Shown here piece by piece: positions 1 through 8,430 of a DNA stretch of 64,000 bases; positions within the stretch are counted from its first letter, which is position 1, and the number at the start of each line of letters is the position of its first letter. The stretch is from Candidatus Competibacteraceae bacterium (GTDB lineage Bacteria; Pseudomonadota; Gammaproteobacteria; Competibacterales; Competibacteraceae). The notes under the pieces are model-generated. The model searched no databases. It was not told the origin of the DNA and worked only from the letters and a program-made list of their open reading frames with translations. The translations under genes were made by a program, and so were the position numbers. The stretch spans positions 372,001 to 436,000 of the forward strand of contig JADJQQ010000001.1 in NCBI GenBank assembly GCA_016712625.1, written 5' to 3'.

Positions 1-957
1 GCGTTAGCGGGCGATATTTGCTGTGATTTGTCGCATCTGGCGCTGATCGCGGCGCGCGGCGCTGACAGCGAAACCTTCCTGCAAGGCCAGCTAACCTGCG
101 ACCTGCGGCAAGTCACGGCGGATCGTAGCCGCATTGGCGCGTATTGCACTCCAAAAGGCCGAGCGCTGGCTTGTTTTCGTCTGTTCCGCCGGGATGACGC
201 CTACTCTCTCGAACTGCCATGCTCTCTGGTCGAACCGACGCTGGCGCGTTTGCGTAAATACGTGATGCGGGCCAAAACCACCTTGGAGGATGCCAGCGAT
301 GCGACGGCGCGAATGGGAGTGGCCGGAGCGAATGCCGGGCGTCTGCTGGTGGAGCACGGCGTGCTCGCTACCGCGGAGATGGCGGCGGACACGGTTTGGC
401 AGCCCGATAACCTCACCGTTATCCGCCTATCCGGCTCGGTTCCGCGCTTTGAGTTGCACGGCCCGCCTGAGGCACTGGCAACGCTTTGGAGCAAGCTGGC
501 CACCAACGCCGTTCCGGTCGGCGCGGAAGCGTGGCGGCTGCTCGACATTCTAGCGGGCACGCCGGTCGTATATCCCGAAACGGTGGAAGCCTTCGTGCCG
601 CAGATGCTCAACCTGGACTTGCTCAATGGCGTTAACTTTCAGAAAGGCTGCTATACCGGACAGGAGATCGTGGCGCGCGCCCATTATCTGGGCAAACTGA
701 AACGGCGAATGGTCCTGGCGCGGGTGGACAGCCCTGCCCTGCCCCGTCCCGGCGATCCGCTGTTTTCGCCCCAAGCCGATGCCAGCCAGAGCGCCGGGCA
801 ACTGGCCGACGCGGCTCGTCACCCCGATGGCGGCCATGCCGTGCTGGCGGTGGCGTCCATCGAGTTTGCCGAACAAGGCCCGCTGCAACTGGGCGACGCC
901 AACGGCCCAGCGCTTCGGCTGGAGCCGCTGCCTTACCGCTTCGAAGCAACCAGCTAA
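1..957 (+). CDS. ygfZ: YgfZ/GcvT-fold folate-binding protein, 5' end outside the window
   Basis: The frame is open from base 1, so the gene starts upstream; a TTG at base 28 is unlikely to be the start because the family normally has a further N-terminal stretch before the GADSExFLQGQ segment. The family hallmark K-G-C-Y-T-G-Q-E lies at bases 643-666. YgfZ proteins resemble the glycine cleavage T protein, bind folate, and support iron-sulfur enzymes such as MiaB. Close to full length compared with the E. coli protein (326 aa). Its stop overlaps the stop of the convergent rnt gene. Family assignment is firm; the physiological role is inferred from E. coli. Confidence 0.9.
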   Translation, partial: ALAGDICCDLSHLALIAARGADSETFLQGQLTCDLRQVTADRSRIGAYCTPKGRALACFRLFRRDDAYSLELPCSLVEPTLARLRKYVMRAKTTLEDASDATARMGVAGANAGRLLVEHGVLATAEMAADTVWQPDNLTVIRLSGSVPRFELHGPPEALATLWSKLATNAVPVGAEAWRLLDILAGTPVVYPETVEAFVPQMLNLDLLNGVNFQKGCYTGQEIVARAHYLGKLKRRMVLARVDSPALPRPGDPLFSPQADASQSAGQLADAARHPDGGHAVLAVASIEFAEQGPLQLGDANGPALRLEPLPYRFEATS

Positions 958-1592
958 TCGTCGGCCGGTCCCCAACCGGCTAATGCCTTCCAGCGGTTGA
1001 CGATCAGGCAAAACAGCTCCGCCGTGCGCTCGGCATCGTAAATCGCCGAATGCGCTTCGCGTTCGTCCCAGCGGATGCCCGCCGCCTGTAACGCCCGCGC
1101 CAACACTGTTTGGCCGTACGTTAGCCCAGCCAGCGATACGGTGTCGAAGCTGCTAAAGGGGTGGAAGGGGTTGCGCTTGACCTTGGCGCGCGCGGCGGCG
1201 GCATTCAGAAAAGCCAAATCAAAAAAAGAATTGTGGCCTACTAAAATGGCGCGGGTACATCCCGTTTCGCGCATTTCCCGGCGTACTTCCCGAAAGATGT
1301 CCTCCAATGCCTCACGTTCCGCCACGGCAAAGCGAAAGGGATGATCGGGATCAATCCCGTTGACCGCCATTGAGGCCGGATCAAGCCGCGCGCCTGGAAA
1401 GGGTTGGACATGGTGGGCCAGCGTGCCAGCAGGACGTAAATCGCCTTGCCAATCCATGCGGATGATGACCGCCGCGATTTCCAATAAGGCATCGGTTTGG
1501 GCGTTGACGCCGCCACTTTCGACATCCACGATAACTGGGAGAAATCCTCGAAATCGACGGGCAATAAGGGCATTCGGTGCGGGTAGGTTCAT
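954..1592 (-). CDS. rnt: Ribonuclease T (DEDDh 3'-5' exonuclease)
   Basis: 212 aa, against 215 aa in E. coli. The exonuclease motifs are visible: Exo I with Asp23 and Glu25 (DVESGG), Exo II around FFDLAFLN, and Exo III HSAIYDAERT with the general-base His and the metal-binding Asp. RNase T trims the 3' ends of tRNA and other stable RNAs, including the CCA turnover step, and acts as a homodimer in the cytoplasm. Convergent with ygfZ, with a 4-base overlap of the two stop regions. No partner gene is linked. The ATG at 1592 gives the normal family length. Confidence 0.92.
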   Translation of the reverse strand: MNLPAPNALIARRFRGFLPVIVDVESGGVNAQTDALLEIAAVIIRMDWQGDLRPAGTLAHHVQPFPGARLDPASMAVNGIDPDHPFRFAVAEREALEDIFREVRREMRETGCTRAILVGHNSFFDLAFLNAAAARAKVKRNPFHPFSSFDTVSLAGLTYGQTVLARALQAAGIRWDEREAHSAIYDAERTAELFCLIVNRWKALAGWGPADD

Positions 1593-1643
1593 GCGCGCAG
1601 CATAACGGATAGCCTACTAGAACGCATCCGCGCCGTATCGCGC

Positions 1644-2081
1644 TCAACCCGGTGTGTTGTGTTCAATCCAACGCCATCCGGCCACAGTGTCCTCGCGCTT
1701 CCAAAACGGTGCTTTCGATTTCAGCTCTTCCATCATCCACCGACAGGCGGCAAACGCCGCCGCTCGATGCGCCGACCACACCGCCACCAAAACGATGGGA
1801 TCGTTTGGTTGCAACTCGCCGACCCGATGGATCACCAGCGCATCCAGCAGTGACCATTCCCGACTGGCGGTTTCGGCGATTCGCCGCAAATACCGTTCGG
1901 TCATGCCAGGATAATGCTCCAGCGTCATCTGGCTGACCATCGTTTGTTGGTTGTAATCGCGCATGGTGCCGATGAAGATCGCCGTCGCACCGTACTGCCC
2001 TAGCAATTGATGCTGGTCGGTTTGATAGCGCCCTAATTCCGCCAGCGGCTCGAAAGGTGTCTCTCGCAGCTCGACCCGCAT
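1644..2081 (-). CDS. moaE: Molybdopterin synthase catalytic subunit MoaE
   Basis: 145 aa (E. coli 150). It carries the typical block EHYPGMTERYL, followed by HRVGEL and the catalytic lysine region LKSKAPFWKRE near the C-terminus. MoaE converts cyclic pyranopterin monophosphate to molybdopterin, using sulfur carried on the C-terminus of MoaD. The ATG at 2081 follows a G-rich ribosome-binding stretch and lies 3 bases after the moaD stop, so the two subunits are co-translated. Together with mobA at 45.8-46.4 kb this shows that the organism makes molybdenum cofactor. Confidence 0.93.
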   Translation of the reverse strand: MRVELRETPFEPLAELGRYQTDQHQLLGQYGATAIFIGTMRDYNQQTMVSQMTLEHYPGMTERYLRRIAETASREWSLLDALVIHRVGELQPNDPIVLVAVWSAHRAAAFAACRWMMEELKSKAPFWKREDTVAGWRWIEHNTPG

Positions 2082-2084
2082 CCC

Positions 2085-2318
2085 CTATCCCCCCGTTACT
2101 GGCGGGAAGAACGCGACTTCATCGCCATCGCTAATCGGTTGTTGCAGGCTGGCGTACTCCATATTTACCGCGGTCAATGTATTCGGCGGCAAAGGAATTT
2201 CTGGCCACAACGCCGCCCAAAGTTCCGCGATCGTCGTTCCTTCAGCGGCGGAAAATCGATCCTCGGCCCGGCCCAGGCGGTCGCGCAGGCTCGCGAAATA
2301 TTTGACTTGAATGCTCAT
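2085..2318 (-). CDS. moaD: Molybdopterin synthase sulfur-carrier subunit MoaD
   Basis: 77 aa beta-grasp protein starting MSIQVKYFASLRDRLG and ending PPVTGG. The terminal Gly-Gly is the site that is adenylated and converted to a thiocarboxylate. I chose the ATG at 2318 instead of an upstream in-frame codon at 2363 because family members begin with the V-x-Y-FA-x-LR segment; the upstream 15 residues look like untranslated DNA. It precedes moaE by 3 bases in the same operon and forms the 2+2 molybdopterin synthase with MoaE. Confidence 0.92.
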   Translation of the reverse strand: MSIQVKYFASLRDRLGRAEDRFSAAEGTTIAELWAALWPEIPLPPNTLTAVNMEYASLQQPISDGDEVAFFPPVTGG

Positions 2319-2402
2319 TAGCGGTGCTCTCAGCAGATCACTGGATAGAATTTTTATCCGCAACGATCAAATTAGACAACGCCAACCAGGGAATGGATGC
2401 TC

Positions 2403-2912
2403 TCAACGTAATCGCCAAAGCGGCCGGTCTTCTCGGTCAATCAGACCGTATTGGAGCAACCACATCCGCGCATCGTCAGCATCCCGCGTAAACCAAGCCT
2501 GGGCCGACCCCAAACGGAAGGTATAGCCCCAAGCGTCCATATCCGCGCACAGGCGCGCTCGTCCCACGCTGGGCAACAACTGATCGGCGAGCAAGATTTG
2601 TAAATAACAGACGCCATTCTCCTCATCGCACTCACCGCCCGCATCGGTATCCAATCGCCCACGCCGCTCTTCATCCATACAGATGTAATGGCAGGCTTCG
2701 TGCAGGGCGGAATGCACCGGCGTATCGTCACGGAGGAACAAACAGTCGCCGATCAAGCCCGCTTCGCTGTCACCCCAATAGCTGCCGGGAATTGCGCTAT
2801 CGGGCGGCACCCATTCGATGCCCAACCCGTAACGGCCCAACAGAACGGCGAGGGCCTCGCGAGCCAATTCGGCGCAGGTCAACACGGCCACTTCAGGTGA
2901 CGATTTTTTCAT
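2403..2912 (-). CDS. Conserved hypothetical protein with an HExxH motif
   Basis: 169 aa from the ATG at 2912 (MKKSSPEVAVL). A longer reading from 2987 would add a hydrophobic 25-residue N-terminus, but that stretch is AT-rich and looks like promoter DNA. The centre has HEACHYICM, a metalloprotease-type HExxH pattern, followed by acidic residues and several cysteines (GGECDEENGVCYLQ). This resembles small putative zinc-dependent peptidases of proteobacteria, but I do not recognise a named family. It lies upstream of moaD on the same strand with an 84-base gap, so a shared transcript is possible. Activity is not established. Confidence 0.7.
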   Translation of the reverse strand: MKKSSPEVAVLTCAELAREALAVLLGRYGLGIEWVPPDSAIPGSYWGDSEAGLIGDCLFLRDDTPVHSALHEACHYICMDEERRGRLDTDAGGECDEENGVCYLQILLADQLLPSVGRARLCADMDAWGYTFRLGSAQAWFTRDADDARMWLLQYGLIDREDRPLWRLR

Positions 2913-3090
2913 GAACGATAAAATATATAGTGCGGTTATTGCTATGAAAATAACCAAATAGAATAAAAAGCAGATATGAAAATGCAATATATTTCTGGTA
3001 AGCTGCGAGGTTTAGAATGGGTTTCCACTTTCTTATTTGGCACTGGCCCGCCTCCCTACCGTAATCGTTGTTTGAGGATACGTCACCCCC

Positions 3091-4251
3091 ATGAGCCGAA
3101 GCTATTTATTTACCTCCGAGTCTGTCTCGGAAGGGCATCCCGATAAAATCGCCGACCAGATTTCCGATGCCGTGCTGGACGCCATCCTGGCGGAGGATGC
3201 CAACGGTCGCGTCGCTTGCGAAACTTTGATCAAAACCGGCGTCGTGGTTCTGGCGGGCGAGATTACCACCGCGGCTTGGGTCGATTTTGACCAGATCGTG
3301 CGCGATACCGTGGTCGGCATCGGCTATGACAATTCCAAGGTCGGCTTCGATGGCGCAACCTGCGCGGTGCTCTCCTGTATCGGCAAGCAATCGTCCGACA
3401 TCGCCCAAGGCGTGGACCGCAAAAACCCGGAAGAGCAAGGGGCGGGCGACCAGGGCCTGATGTTCGGGTACGCCTGCAACGAAACCGATGTGCTGATGCC
3501 CGCCCCAATCACCTATGCCCATCTGTTGGTGCAGCGTCAGTCCGAGATGCGTAAAAGCGGCGTGCTGCCCTGGCTGCGACCGGACGCAAAAAGTCAGATC
3601 ACCTTCCGCTATCAGAATAACAAGGTTGTCGGCATTGAAGCAGTGGTTTTGTCGACCCAACACGACCCGGATATCAGCTACAAGCTGCTATGCGAAGCGG
3701 TGATGGAGAATATCATCCAGCCGGTGCTGCCCGCGGAGTGGCTGGACAAACACACGCAGTACCATATCAACCCAACCGGCAGCTTCGTGATCGGCGGTCC
3801 GGTGGGCGACTGTGGCCTGACCGGTCGTAAGATCATCGTCGACACCTACGGTGGCGCGGCGCATCACGGCGGCGGCGCGTTCTCCGGCAAGGACCCGTCC
3901 AAAGTGGATCGTTCCGCCGCTTACGCCGGCCGCTATGTCGCCAAGAACATCGTCGCCGCCGGATTGGCGGACCGTTGCGAAATTCAGGTGTCCTACGCCA
4001 TCGGCGTGGCCGAACCGACCTCGATCAGCGTCAATACCTTCGGCACCGGCAAGATCGACGAAGATCGGCTGGTGGATATCGTGCGCGGCCATTTCGACTT
4101 GCGGCCTTATGGCTTGGTCAAGATGTTAAATCTGATCCGGCCGATCTACAAAAAGACCGCCGCTTATGGCCATTTCGGGCGTGAAGAGCCCGAATTCACC
4201 TGGGAAGCCACGGATAAAGCCGATGCGCTACGGGATGCGGCGGGACTTTAA
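3091..4251 (+). CDS. metK: S-adenosylmethionine synthetase
   Basis: 386 aa, full length (E. coli 384). The signatures seen are GHPDKIADQISDAVLDAIL at the N-terminus, GAGDQGLMFGYACNET (ATP-binding region) and the glycine-rich GGAFSGKDPSKVDRSAAY. The enzyme makes S-adenosylmethionine from methionine and ATP as a cytoplasmic tetramer. It is first in a same-strand block metK - ahcY - metF that covers the activated methyl cycle. A GAGGAT ribosome-binding stretch precedes the ATG. The same 11 bases, TGAGGATACGT, also precede ahcY. Confidence 0.98.
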   Translation: MSRSYLFTSESVSEGHPDKIADQISDAVLDAILAEDANGRVACETLIKTGVVVLAGEITTAAWVDFDQIVRDTVVGIGYDNSKVGFDGATCAVLSCIGKQSSDIAQGVDRKNPEEQGAGDQGLMFGYACNETDVLMPAPITYAHLLVQRQSEMRKSGVLPWLRPDAKSQITFRYQNNKVVGIEAVVLSTQHDPDISYKLLCEAVMENIIQPVLPAEWLDKHTQYHINPTGSFVIGGPVGDCGLTGRKIIVDTYGGAAHHGGGAFSGKDPSKVDRSAAYAGRYVAKNIVAAGLADRCEIQVSYAIGVAEPTSISVNTFGTGKIDEDRLVDIVRGHFDLRPYGLVKMLNLIRPIYKKTAAYGHFGREEPEFTWEATDKADALRDAAGL

Positions 4252-4273
4252 CCTTCGATAGTTTTCTCGCCCC

Positions 4274-4350
4274 CATGCCGAGGGGCGCTGCAACGGCATC
4301 GGCCGTCAGGCTCGGCATGGCGCGGCTTTCCAAAAAGCCAACGGCGCCCG
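4274..4350 (+). promoter_or_regulatory. SAH riboswitch upstream of ahcY
   Basis: The 121-bp metK-ahcY gap contains the features of the S-adenosylhomocysteine riboswitch. The P1 stem CATGCCGAG (4274-4282) pairs with CTCGGCATG (4311-4319). The conserved core GGGGCGCTGCAACGG follows P1, and CAACGGCGCC-like sequence at 4340-4348 can form the pseudoknot with GGCGC at 4284-4288. In known cases SAH binding turns the downstream ahcY gene on, so accumulated SAH induces its own breakdown. It sits 23 bases before the ahcY ATG, close enough to act on the ribosome-binding site. No T-tract is seen, so translational control is more likely. Confidence 0.9.
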
Positions 4351-4372
4351 TTCAACCGTATGAGGATACGTT

Positions 4373-5791
4373 ATGAACGCCGTTGTGCGCGAAAAACCTT
4401 TTAACGATTATTACGTTGCCGATTTATCCCTCTCTGAGTGGGGCCGCAAGGAAATCGCCATCGCTGAAACCGAGATGCCCGGCCTGATGGCGATCCGGGC
4501 CGAATATCAGGCCCAACAACCGCTGAAGCACGCCCGCATCGCTGGCTCACTGCACATGACTATCCAGACCGCCGTGCTGATCGAAACGCTGGCGGCGCTG
4601 GGCGCGGACATCCGCTGGGCTTCTTGCAATATCTTCTCGACCCAAGATCACGCCGCGGCGGCAATCGCCGCCGCCGGTATTCCCGTATTCGCCTATAAAG
4701 GCGAATCCTTAGAGGAATATTGGGATTTCACCCATCGCATTCTGGAATGGCGCGACGGCGGCACGCCGAACATGATTCTGGACGATGGCGGCGACGCGAC
4801 TTTGTTGATCACGCTAGGCGCCCGCGCCGAACAGGATCGCTCACTGATCGCCAACCCAACTTGCGAAGAAGAGCAGGTTCTGTTCGCCGCCATCCGTAAA
4901 CGGCTGGACAGTCAGCCCGGTTGGTATTCCAAAGTGCTGGCCAACATCAAGGGCGTGACTGAGGAAACCACGACTGGCGTGCATCGCCTTTACACCATGG
5001 AGAAGGAAGGACGGCTGCCTTTCCCGGCCATCAACGTCAACGACTCGGTGACCAAATCAAAATTCGACAACCTCTATGGCTGTCGGGAATCGCTGGTGGA
5101 CGGGATCAAGCGCGCCACCGATGTGATGATCGCCGGCAAGGTTGCGATGGTGCTCGGCTACGGCGATGTCGGCAAGGGCTGCGCGCAATCACTGCGCGGG
5201 CTAGGCGCGACGGTTTGGATCACTGAAATCGATCCGATCTGCGCCTTGCAGGCGGCGATGGAAGGCTATCGGGTAGTCACCATGGATGAGGCGGCCGACA
5301 AAGCGGATATTTTCGTCACAGCCACCGGCAATGTCAGCGTTATCACCCACGCGCATATGGCGCGGATGAAGAATCAGGCCATCGTCTGTAACATCGGCCA
5401 TTTCGATTCGGAAATTGAGGTGGCGAGCCTGAAACAATATCGCTGGGAAAACATCAAGCCACAGGTCGATCACATCATTTTCCCTGATGGTAAGCGCATC
5501 ATCCTGCTGGCCGAGGGACGGCTGGTCAATCTGGGTTGCGCCACGGGCCACCCCAGTTTCGTGATGTCCAATTCTTTCACCAATCAGACGCTGGCCCAGA
5601 TCGAATTGTTCACGCAAGGCAAGCGCTACGAGAACAAGGTCTATGTATTGCCCAAGCATCTCGACGAAAAGGTGGCTCGACTGCATCTGGAGCGAATCGG
5701 CGTCCGGTTGACCCAACTCACCCAGGAGCAAGCGGCTTACATCGGCGTCGCGGTGGACGGGCCTTATAAAGCCGAAAACTATCGCTACTGA
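4373..5791 (+). CDS. ahcY: S-adenosylhomocysteine hydrolase
   Basis: 472 aa, the long proteobacterial form. It has the substrate-binding N-terminal region (AGSLHMTIQTAVLIETL), the NAD-binding GYGDVGKGCAQSLRG and the characteristic C-terminus ending KAENYRY. The enzyme splits SAH into adenosine and homocysteine and so relieves product inhibition of methyltransferases. It follows metK and is preceded by an SAH riboswitch, and metF follows 112 bases later. Regulation by SAH through the riboswitch is expected from the family. Confidence 0.98.
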   Translation: MNAVVREKPFNDYYVADLSLSEWGRKEIAIAETEMPGLMAIRAEYQAQQPLKHARIAGSLHMTIQTAVLIETLAALGADIRWASCNIFSTQDHAAAAIAAAGIPVFAYKGESLEEYWDFTHRILEWRDGGTPNMILDDGGDATLLITLGARAEQDRSLIANPTCEEEQVLFAAIRKRLDSQPGWYSKVLANIKGVTEETTTGVHRLYTMEKEGRLPFPAINVNDSVTKSKFDNLYGCRESLVDGIKRATDVMIAGKVAMVLGYGDVGKGCAQSLRGLGATVWITEIDPICALQAAMEGYRVVTMDEAADKADIFVTATGNVSVITHAHMARMKNQAIVCNIGHFDSEIEVASLKQYRWENIKPQVDHIIFPDGKRIILLAEGRLVNLGCATGHPSFVMSNSFTNQTLAQIELFTQGKRYENKVYVLPKHLDEKVARLHLERIGVRLTQLTQEQAAYIGVAVDGPYKAENYRY

Positions 5792-5903
5792 GTGGCCGTC
5801 TTCCTGAAAGAATCAGGAACAGGGCGCGGGGTTTCCGCGCTCTTGATCCATTTCGGCTAGGCTTTTCAGCCCCTTGACTTCCCGATATTCCGGTCATTTC
5901 CTC

Positions 5904-6761
5904 ATGGAATCCCAGAAACGCCGCCCCCAGATTTTCAGTTGCGAATTTTTTCCACCGAATACCGATACCGGTATGGACAACCTGGCCGCTGCTCGCAAAG
6001 CGCTGATGCGACTACGACCGGCTTTCTTCTCAGTCACCTACGGTGCGGGCGGCTCGACCCGCGAGCGCACTTTCGAAGCGATTCAAGGCATATCGAAAAA
6101 TAGCGGCGTCGATGCCGCGCCCCACCTAACCTGTGTCGCTTCGACGCGGGTTGGGGTTCGCCAGATACTGGAGCGCTATCGCGCTCACGGTATCCGCCAC
6201 CTCGTCGCGTTACGGGGCGATTTACCGTCTGGGATGCGCGAGTTCGGCGAATTCCGCTACGCCAATGAATTGGTGCAATTTATTCGAATGGAAACCGGAG
6301 ATTATTTCCATATCGAAGTCGCGGCCTACCCAGAATTTCATCCCCAAGCCACCAGTCCTGAACACGATCTACTGAATTTCAAGCGCAAGGTCGACGCCGG
6401 CGCCAACAGCGCCATCACGCAATATTTCTACAACCCGGAATCCTATTTTCGTTTTGTGGACGATTGCGAGAAGTTGGGGTTGGATCTTCCGATTGTGCCC
6501 GGCATTATGCCGATCACCAACTTCACCCAACTGGCGCGCTTCTCCGATAATTGTGGGGCAGAAATCCCCCGCTGGATTCGCAAGCGGCTAGAAAGCCACG
6601 GCGATGACCGCGATGCGATCCGCGCTTACGGGCTGGAAATTGTTACCGACCTGTGCCGTCGCCTGCTGGAGGGCGGAGCGCCTGGATTACATTTCTATAC
6701 GATGAATCAAGCTGGACCCACACTCGCGATTTGCGAACGCTTGGGCTTGATCTACGATTAG
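5904..6761 (+). CDS. metF: 5,10-methylenetetrahydrofolate reductase
   Basis: 285 aa from the ATG at 5904; a TTG-initiated extension to 5874 is possible but not needed. The N-terminus IFSCEFFPP is the family signature, and the TIM-barrel segments TYGAGGSTRERTFE, HLTCVAST and PGIMPITNFTQL follow. It reduces 5,10-methylene-THF to 5-methyl-THF using FAD and supplies the methyl group for methionine synthesis, closing the cycle with MetK and AhcY. The 5792-5903 gap holds two short hairpins without a T-tract. A strong terminator follows the stop. Confidence 0.96.
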   Translation: MESQKRRPQIFSCEFFPPNTDTGMDNLAAARKALMRLRPAFFSVTYGAGGSTRERTFEAIQGISKNSGVDAAPHLTCVASTRVGVRQILERYRAHGIRHLVALRGDLPSGMREFGEFRYANELVQFIRMETGDYFHIEVAAYPEFHPQATSPEHDLLNFKRKVDAGANSAITQYFYNPESYFRFVDDCEKLGLDLPIVPGIMPITNFTQLARFSDNCGAEIPRWIRKRLESHGDDRDAIRAYGLEIVTDLCRRLLEGGAPGLHFYTMNQAGPTLAICERLGLIYD

Positions 6762-6779
6762 CTGAACATCTCAACCCAA

Positions 6780-6820
6780 AACGCCCTTTCCAGCGATGAG
6801 CCAGAAAGGGCGTTCCTTAA
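6780..6820 (+). terminator. Terminator between metF and the flgO-like operon (convergent)
   Basis: Perfect 11-bp inverted repeat AACGCCCTTTC (6780-6790) and GAAAGGGCGTT (6804-6814) separated by 13 bases. On the minus strand the hairpin is followed by TTTTGGGTT. It sits between the convergent ends of metF and the flgO-like gene, so it probably serves both. Confidence 0.75.
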
Positions 6821-6855
6821 CAAAAATTACTCAGCCGAAGCCAGACTGCTTGGGT

Positions 6856-7419
6856 TTATTGGGGTGCTAACAGCGCCTTCGCATCCGGACCCAGCGGTAA
6901 CACGTAGTCGTAAGAGGAGAGGATCAGGTTATCCGTGGCACGGATCAGGCGAGCCTGCACGAACACCGACTGCCGAGCGACCGCATAAGTACCCACAATC
7001 ACAGCAGCGGCGTTATGCGATTGGCTGATCTCTTTAATCGAACGGGACAACATAAATTCGCCAGAACCTTCCTTGATGAAGATGTTGTTGCGCATCTTCA
7101 GCTCAATGACCGTAAAACCTTGCTGCGCAAATTGAGAACCAATCTGTTCGCCAATCACCCGCCCTAAAGCGGACGATGCATCCAGATTGTTGATGTCAAC
7201 GAAGGTTGCCGCCAGCAACGGATCACGCCGCTCCTTAAGCCAAGGCGCCCGCGCCAGCAGCGCATCAGCGGCGTTGTGGTTGGCATCGATGAGATTCGTA
7301 TCTCTAATGATAGGGCGAACAGGTACCTCCTCGGAGGAGGAAGCGCACCCCAGAATACCCACGCTGAAGGCGACTAATAAGGTCGCGACCCCGCGCAAAC
7401 GCATCACGTTCCAATTCAT
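6856..7419 (-). CDS. FlgO-family outer membrane lipoprotein
   Basis: 187 aa. The signal peptide LLVAFSVGILGC ends in a lipobox Cys. The mature protein has the FlgO-domain pattern: NAADALLARAP, ATFVDINNLDASSALGRVIGEQIGSQF and SHNAAAVIVGTYA, and a closing SSYDYVLPL. FlgO in Vibrio is a flagellum-associated outer membrane protein. Here no flagellar gene is nearby, so only the fold and location can be claimed. A GAGGTG ribosome-binding site precedes the ATG. It follows another lipoprotein gene by 45 bases, in an apparent two-gene operon. Confidence 0.85.
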   Translation of the reverse strand: MNWNVMRLRGVATLLVAFSVGILGCASSSEEVPVRPIIRDTNLIDANHNAADALLARAPWLKERRDPLLAATFVDINNLDASSALGRVIGEQIGSQFAQQGFTVIELKMRNNIFIKEGSGEFMLSRSIKEISQSHNAAAVIVGTYAVARQSVFVQARLIRATDNLILSSYDYVLPLGPDAKALLAPQ

Positions 7420-7464
7420 GGTCTAAGCACCTCTAAATAATGCAGCAAATCAAGTTACAGCATG

Positions 7465-8034
7465 TCATGGGCATTGCAGCCCTGAAGTGCATCCGACCAT
7501 ATCTATGATGCGGCTTGGCGACGGTTGCATGGCAATATACTGGCCCTTGTCGCCAATATAATAAATATTGCTATACCGAATCAGATAGCGATCAGCGTTC
7601 ATCACCGACACATTGACGATAACCTCATGCTTGATGATATCTGGCAACCGATCCGTCACTACCTGCATGTCGTAGGTTACTGGATAACCCCCGGCCGGGT
7701 TGGTGGTCACGATAAAGCCCCGTTCAACCAACCGCGTGGTCAGCAAATTGTGAAATCCGGCGCTGGCGTCGCTGTGGTGTTTCGGTTGATGGACGAACAG
7801 CGTAACGAGCGGCCGGTTTTCAGGAACAACCACCTTTTCGCCCGGCTTGGGCGGCGGACCGATCAACGCATCACGTAGCCAATCAGCCACATCAATCGCC
7901 ATCACATCCCAGTGATGCGCTGATTGCATCTTTTGCTGATAGGTGAGCGGATAGCCTTTCTCAACAGGGATTGGGACGGTGCAAGCCCCTAACCCAAGGC
8001 AGAGGATTACAAAAAGAGCATACGAAATCTTCAT
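7465..8034 (-). CDS. Putative lipoprotein of unknown function
   Basis: 189 aa. It starts with a lysine and a hydrophobic stretch ending LCLGLGAC, a lipobox, so the mature protein would be lipidated at Cys18. No domain that I recognise. The gene has a good AGGGAGAA ribosome-binding site, a plausible promoter at 8093-8121, and lies 45 bases upstream of the FlgO-like gene, which suggests that the two envelope proteins work together. The C-terminus contains two cysteines (GCTSGLQCP) that might form a disulfide. Confidence 0.8.
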   Translation of the reverse strand: MKISYALFVILCLGLGACTVPIPVEKGYPLTYQQKMQSAHHWDVMAIDVADWLRDALIGPPPKPGEKVVVPENRPLVTLFVHQPKHHSDASAGFHNLLTTRLVERGFIVTTNPAGGYPVTYDMQVVTDRLPDIIKHEVIVNVSVMNADRYLIRYSNIYYIGDKGQYIAMQPSPSRIIDMVGCTSGLQCP

Positions 8035-8092
8035 GGTTTCTCCCTCGGTTTTTGTATCCGTTTATCGGCGGTACATACCTAAATTTTAGTCG

Positions 8093-8121
8093 GTTATACC
8101 ACTGGTTCCACCCCTTTACAA
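8093..8121 (-). promoter_or_regulatory. Putative sigma70 promoter of the lipoprotein-flgO operon
   Basis: On the minus strand TTGTAA (8116-8121) and TATAAC (8093-8098) are separated by 17 bases, about 60 bases before the ATG at 8034. This matches a housekeeping promoter in sequence and spacing; no experiment supports it. Confidence 0.5.
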
Positions 8122-8213
8122 CAAGGTTTCCATTGACCTTCGTTTCTGTCTCGGAACACTTTCTCAGCTTGAGCGGATTATCAGAAGAAACAAGGCGTTA
8201 TCCTCACCATAAA

Positions 8214-8263
8214 ACACACTATATTGTACTAATTTATCAAAAAAACCACATCATATAGAAATT
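8214..8263 (+). promoter_or_regulatory. Possible NrdR boxes upstream of nrdJa
   Basis: The 396-bp gene-free stretch 8035-8430 contains ACACTATATTGTAC (from 8216) and CATCATATAGAAA (from 8249). Each matches one half of the NrdR box consensus acaCwATATwGtgt, and their centres are about 30 bp apart, close to three helical turns as in known tandem NrdR sites. The other half-sites are degenerate, so this is tentative. No cobalamin riboswitch core was seen. The rest of the stretch is AT-rich promoter DNA. Confidence 0.35.
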
Positions 8264-8430
8264 TTCTGAATATTTTTCCTGTGTTCAGGGTGTATTTTCT
8301 TCGTTAATTACGACTAAAATCTGGCAGTCTAGCTCCCTGAGAGCTAATTCAAACGATGCGACAGTCCCCCGAACTGATAGCTGTCACCTTAGCAATACTG
8401 CCCCATCAACTCCAAGGAGAAGGCCGGCTT

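Noticed and set aside
2913..2987. N-terminal membrane helix on the HExxH protein
   Set aside because: The hydrophobic residues come from AT-rich DNA upstream of a better Met-Lys-Lys start at 2912.
5792..5903. Terminator between ahcY and metF
   Set aside because: Two small hairpins (TCCTGA/TCAGGA and GCGCGG/CCGCGC) but no T-tract; transcription may read through.
8035..8430. Cobalamin riboswitch before the B12-dependent reductase
   Set aside because: No B12-box core (GCCACTG-type) or matching stems were seen.
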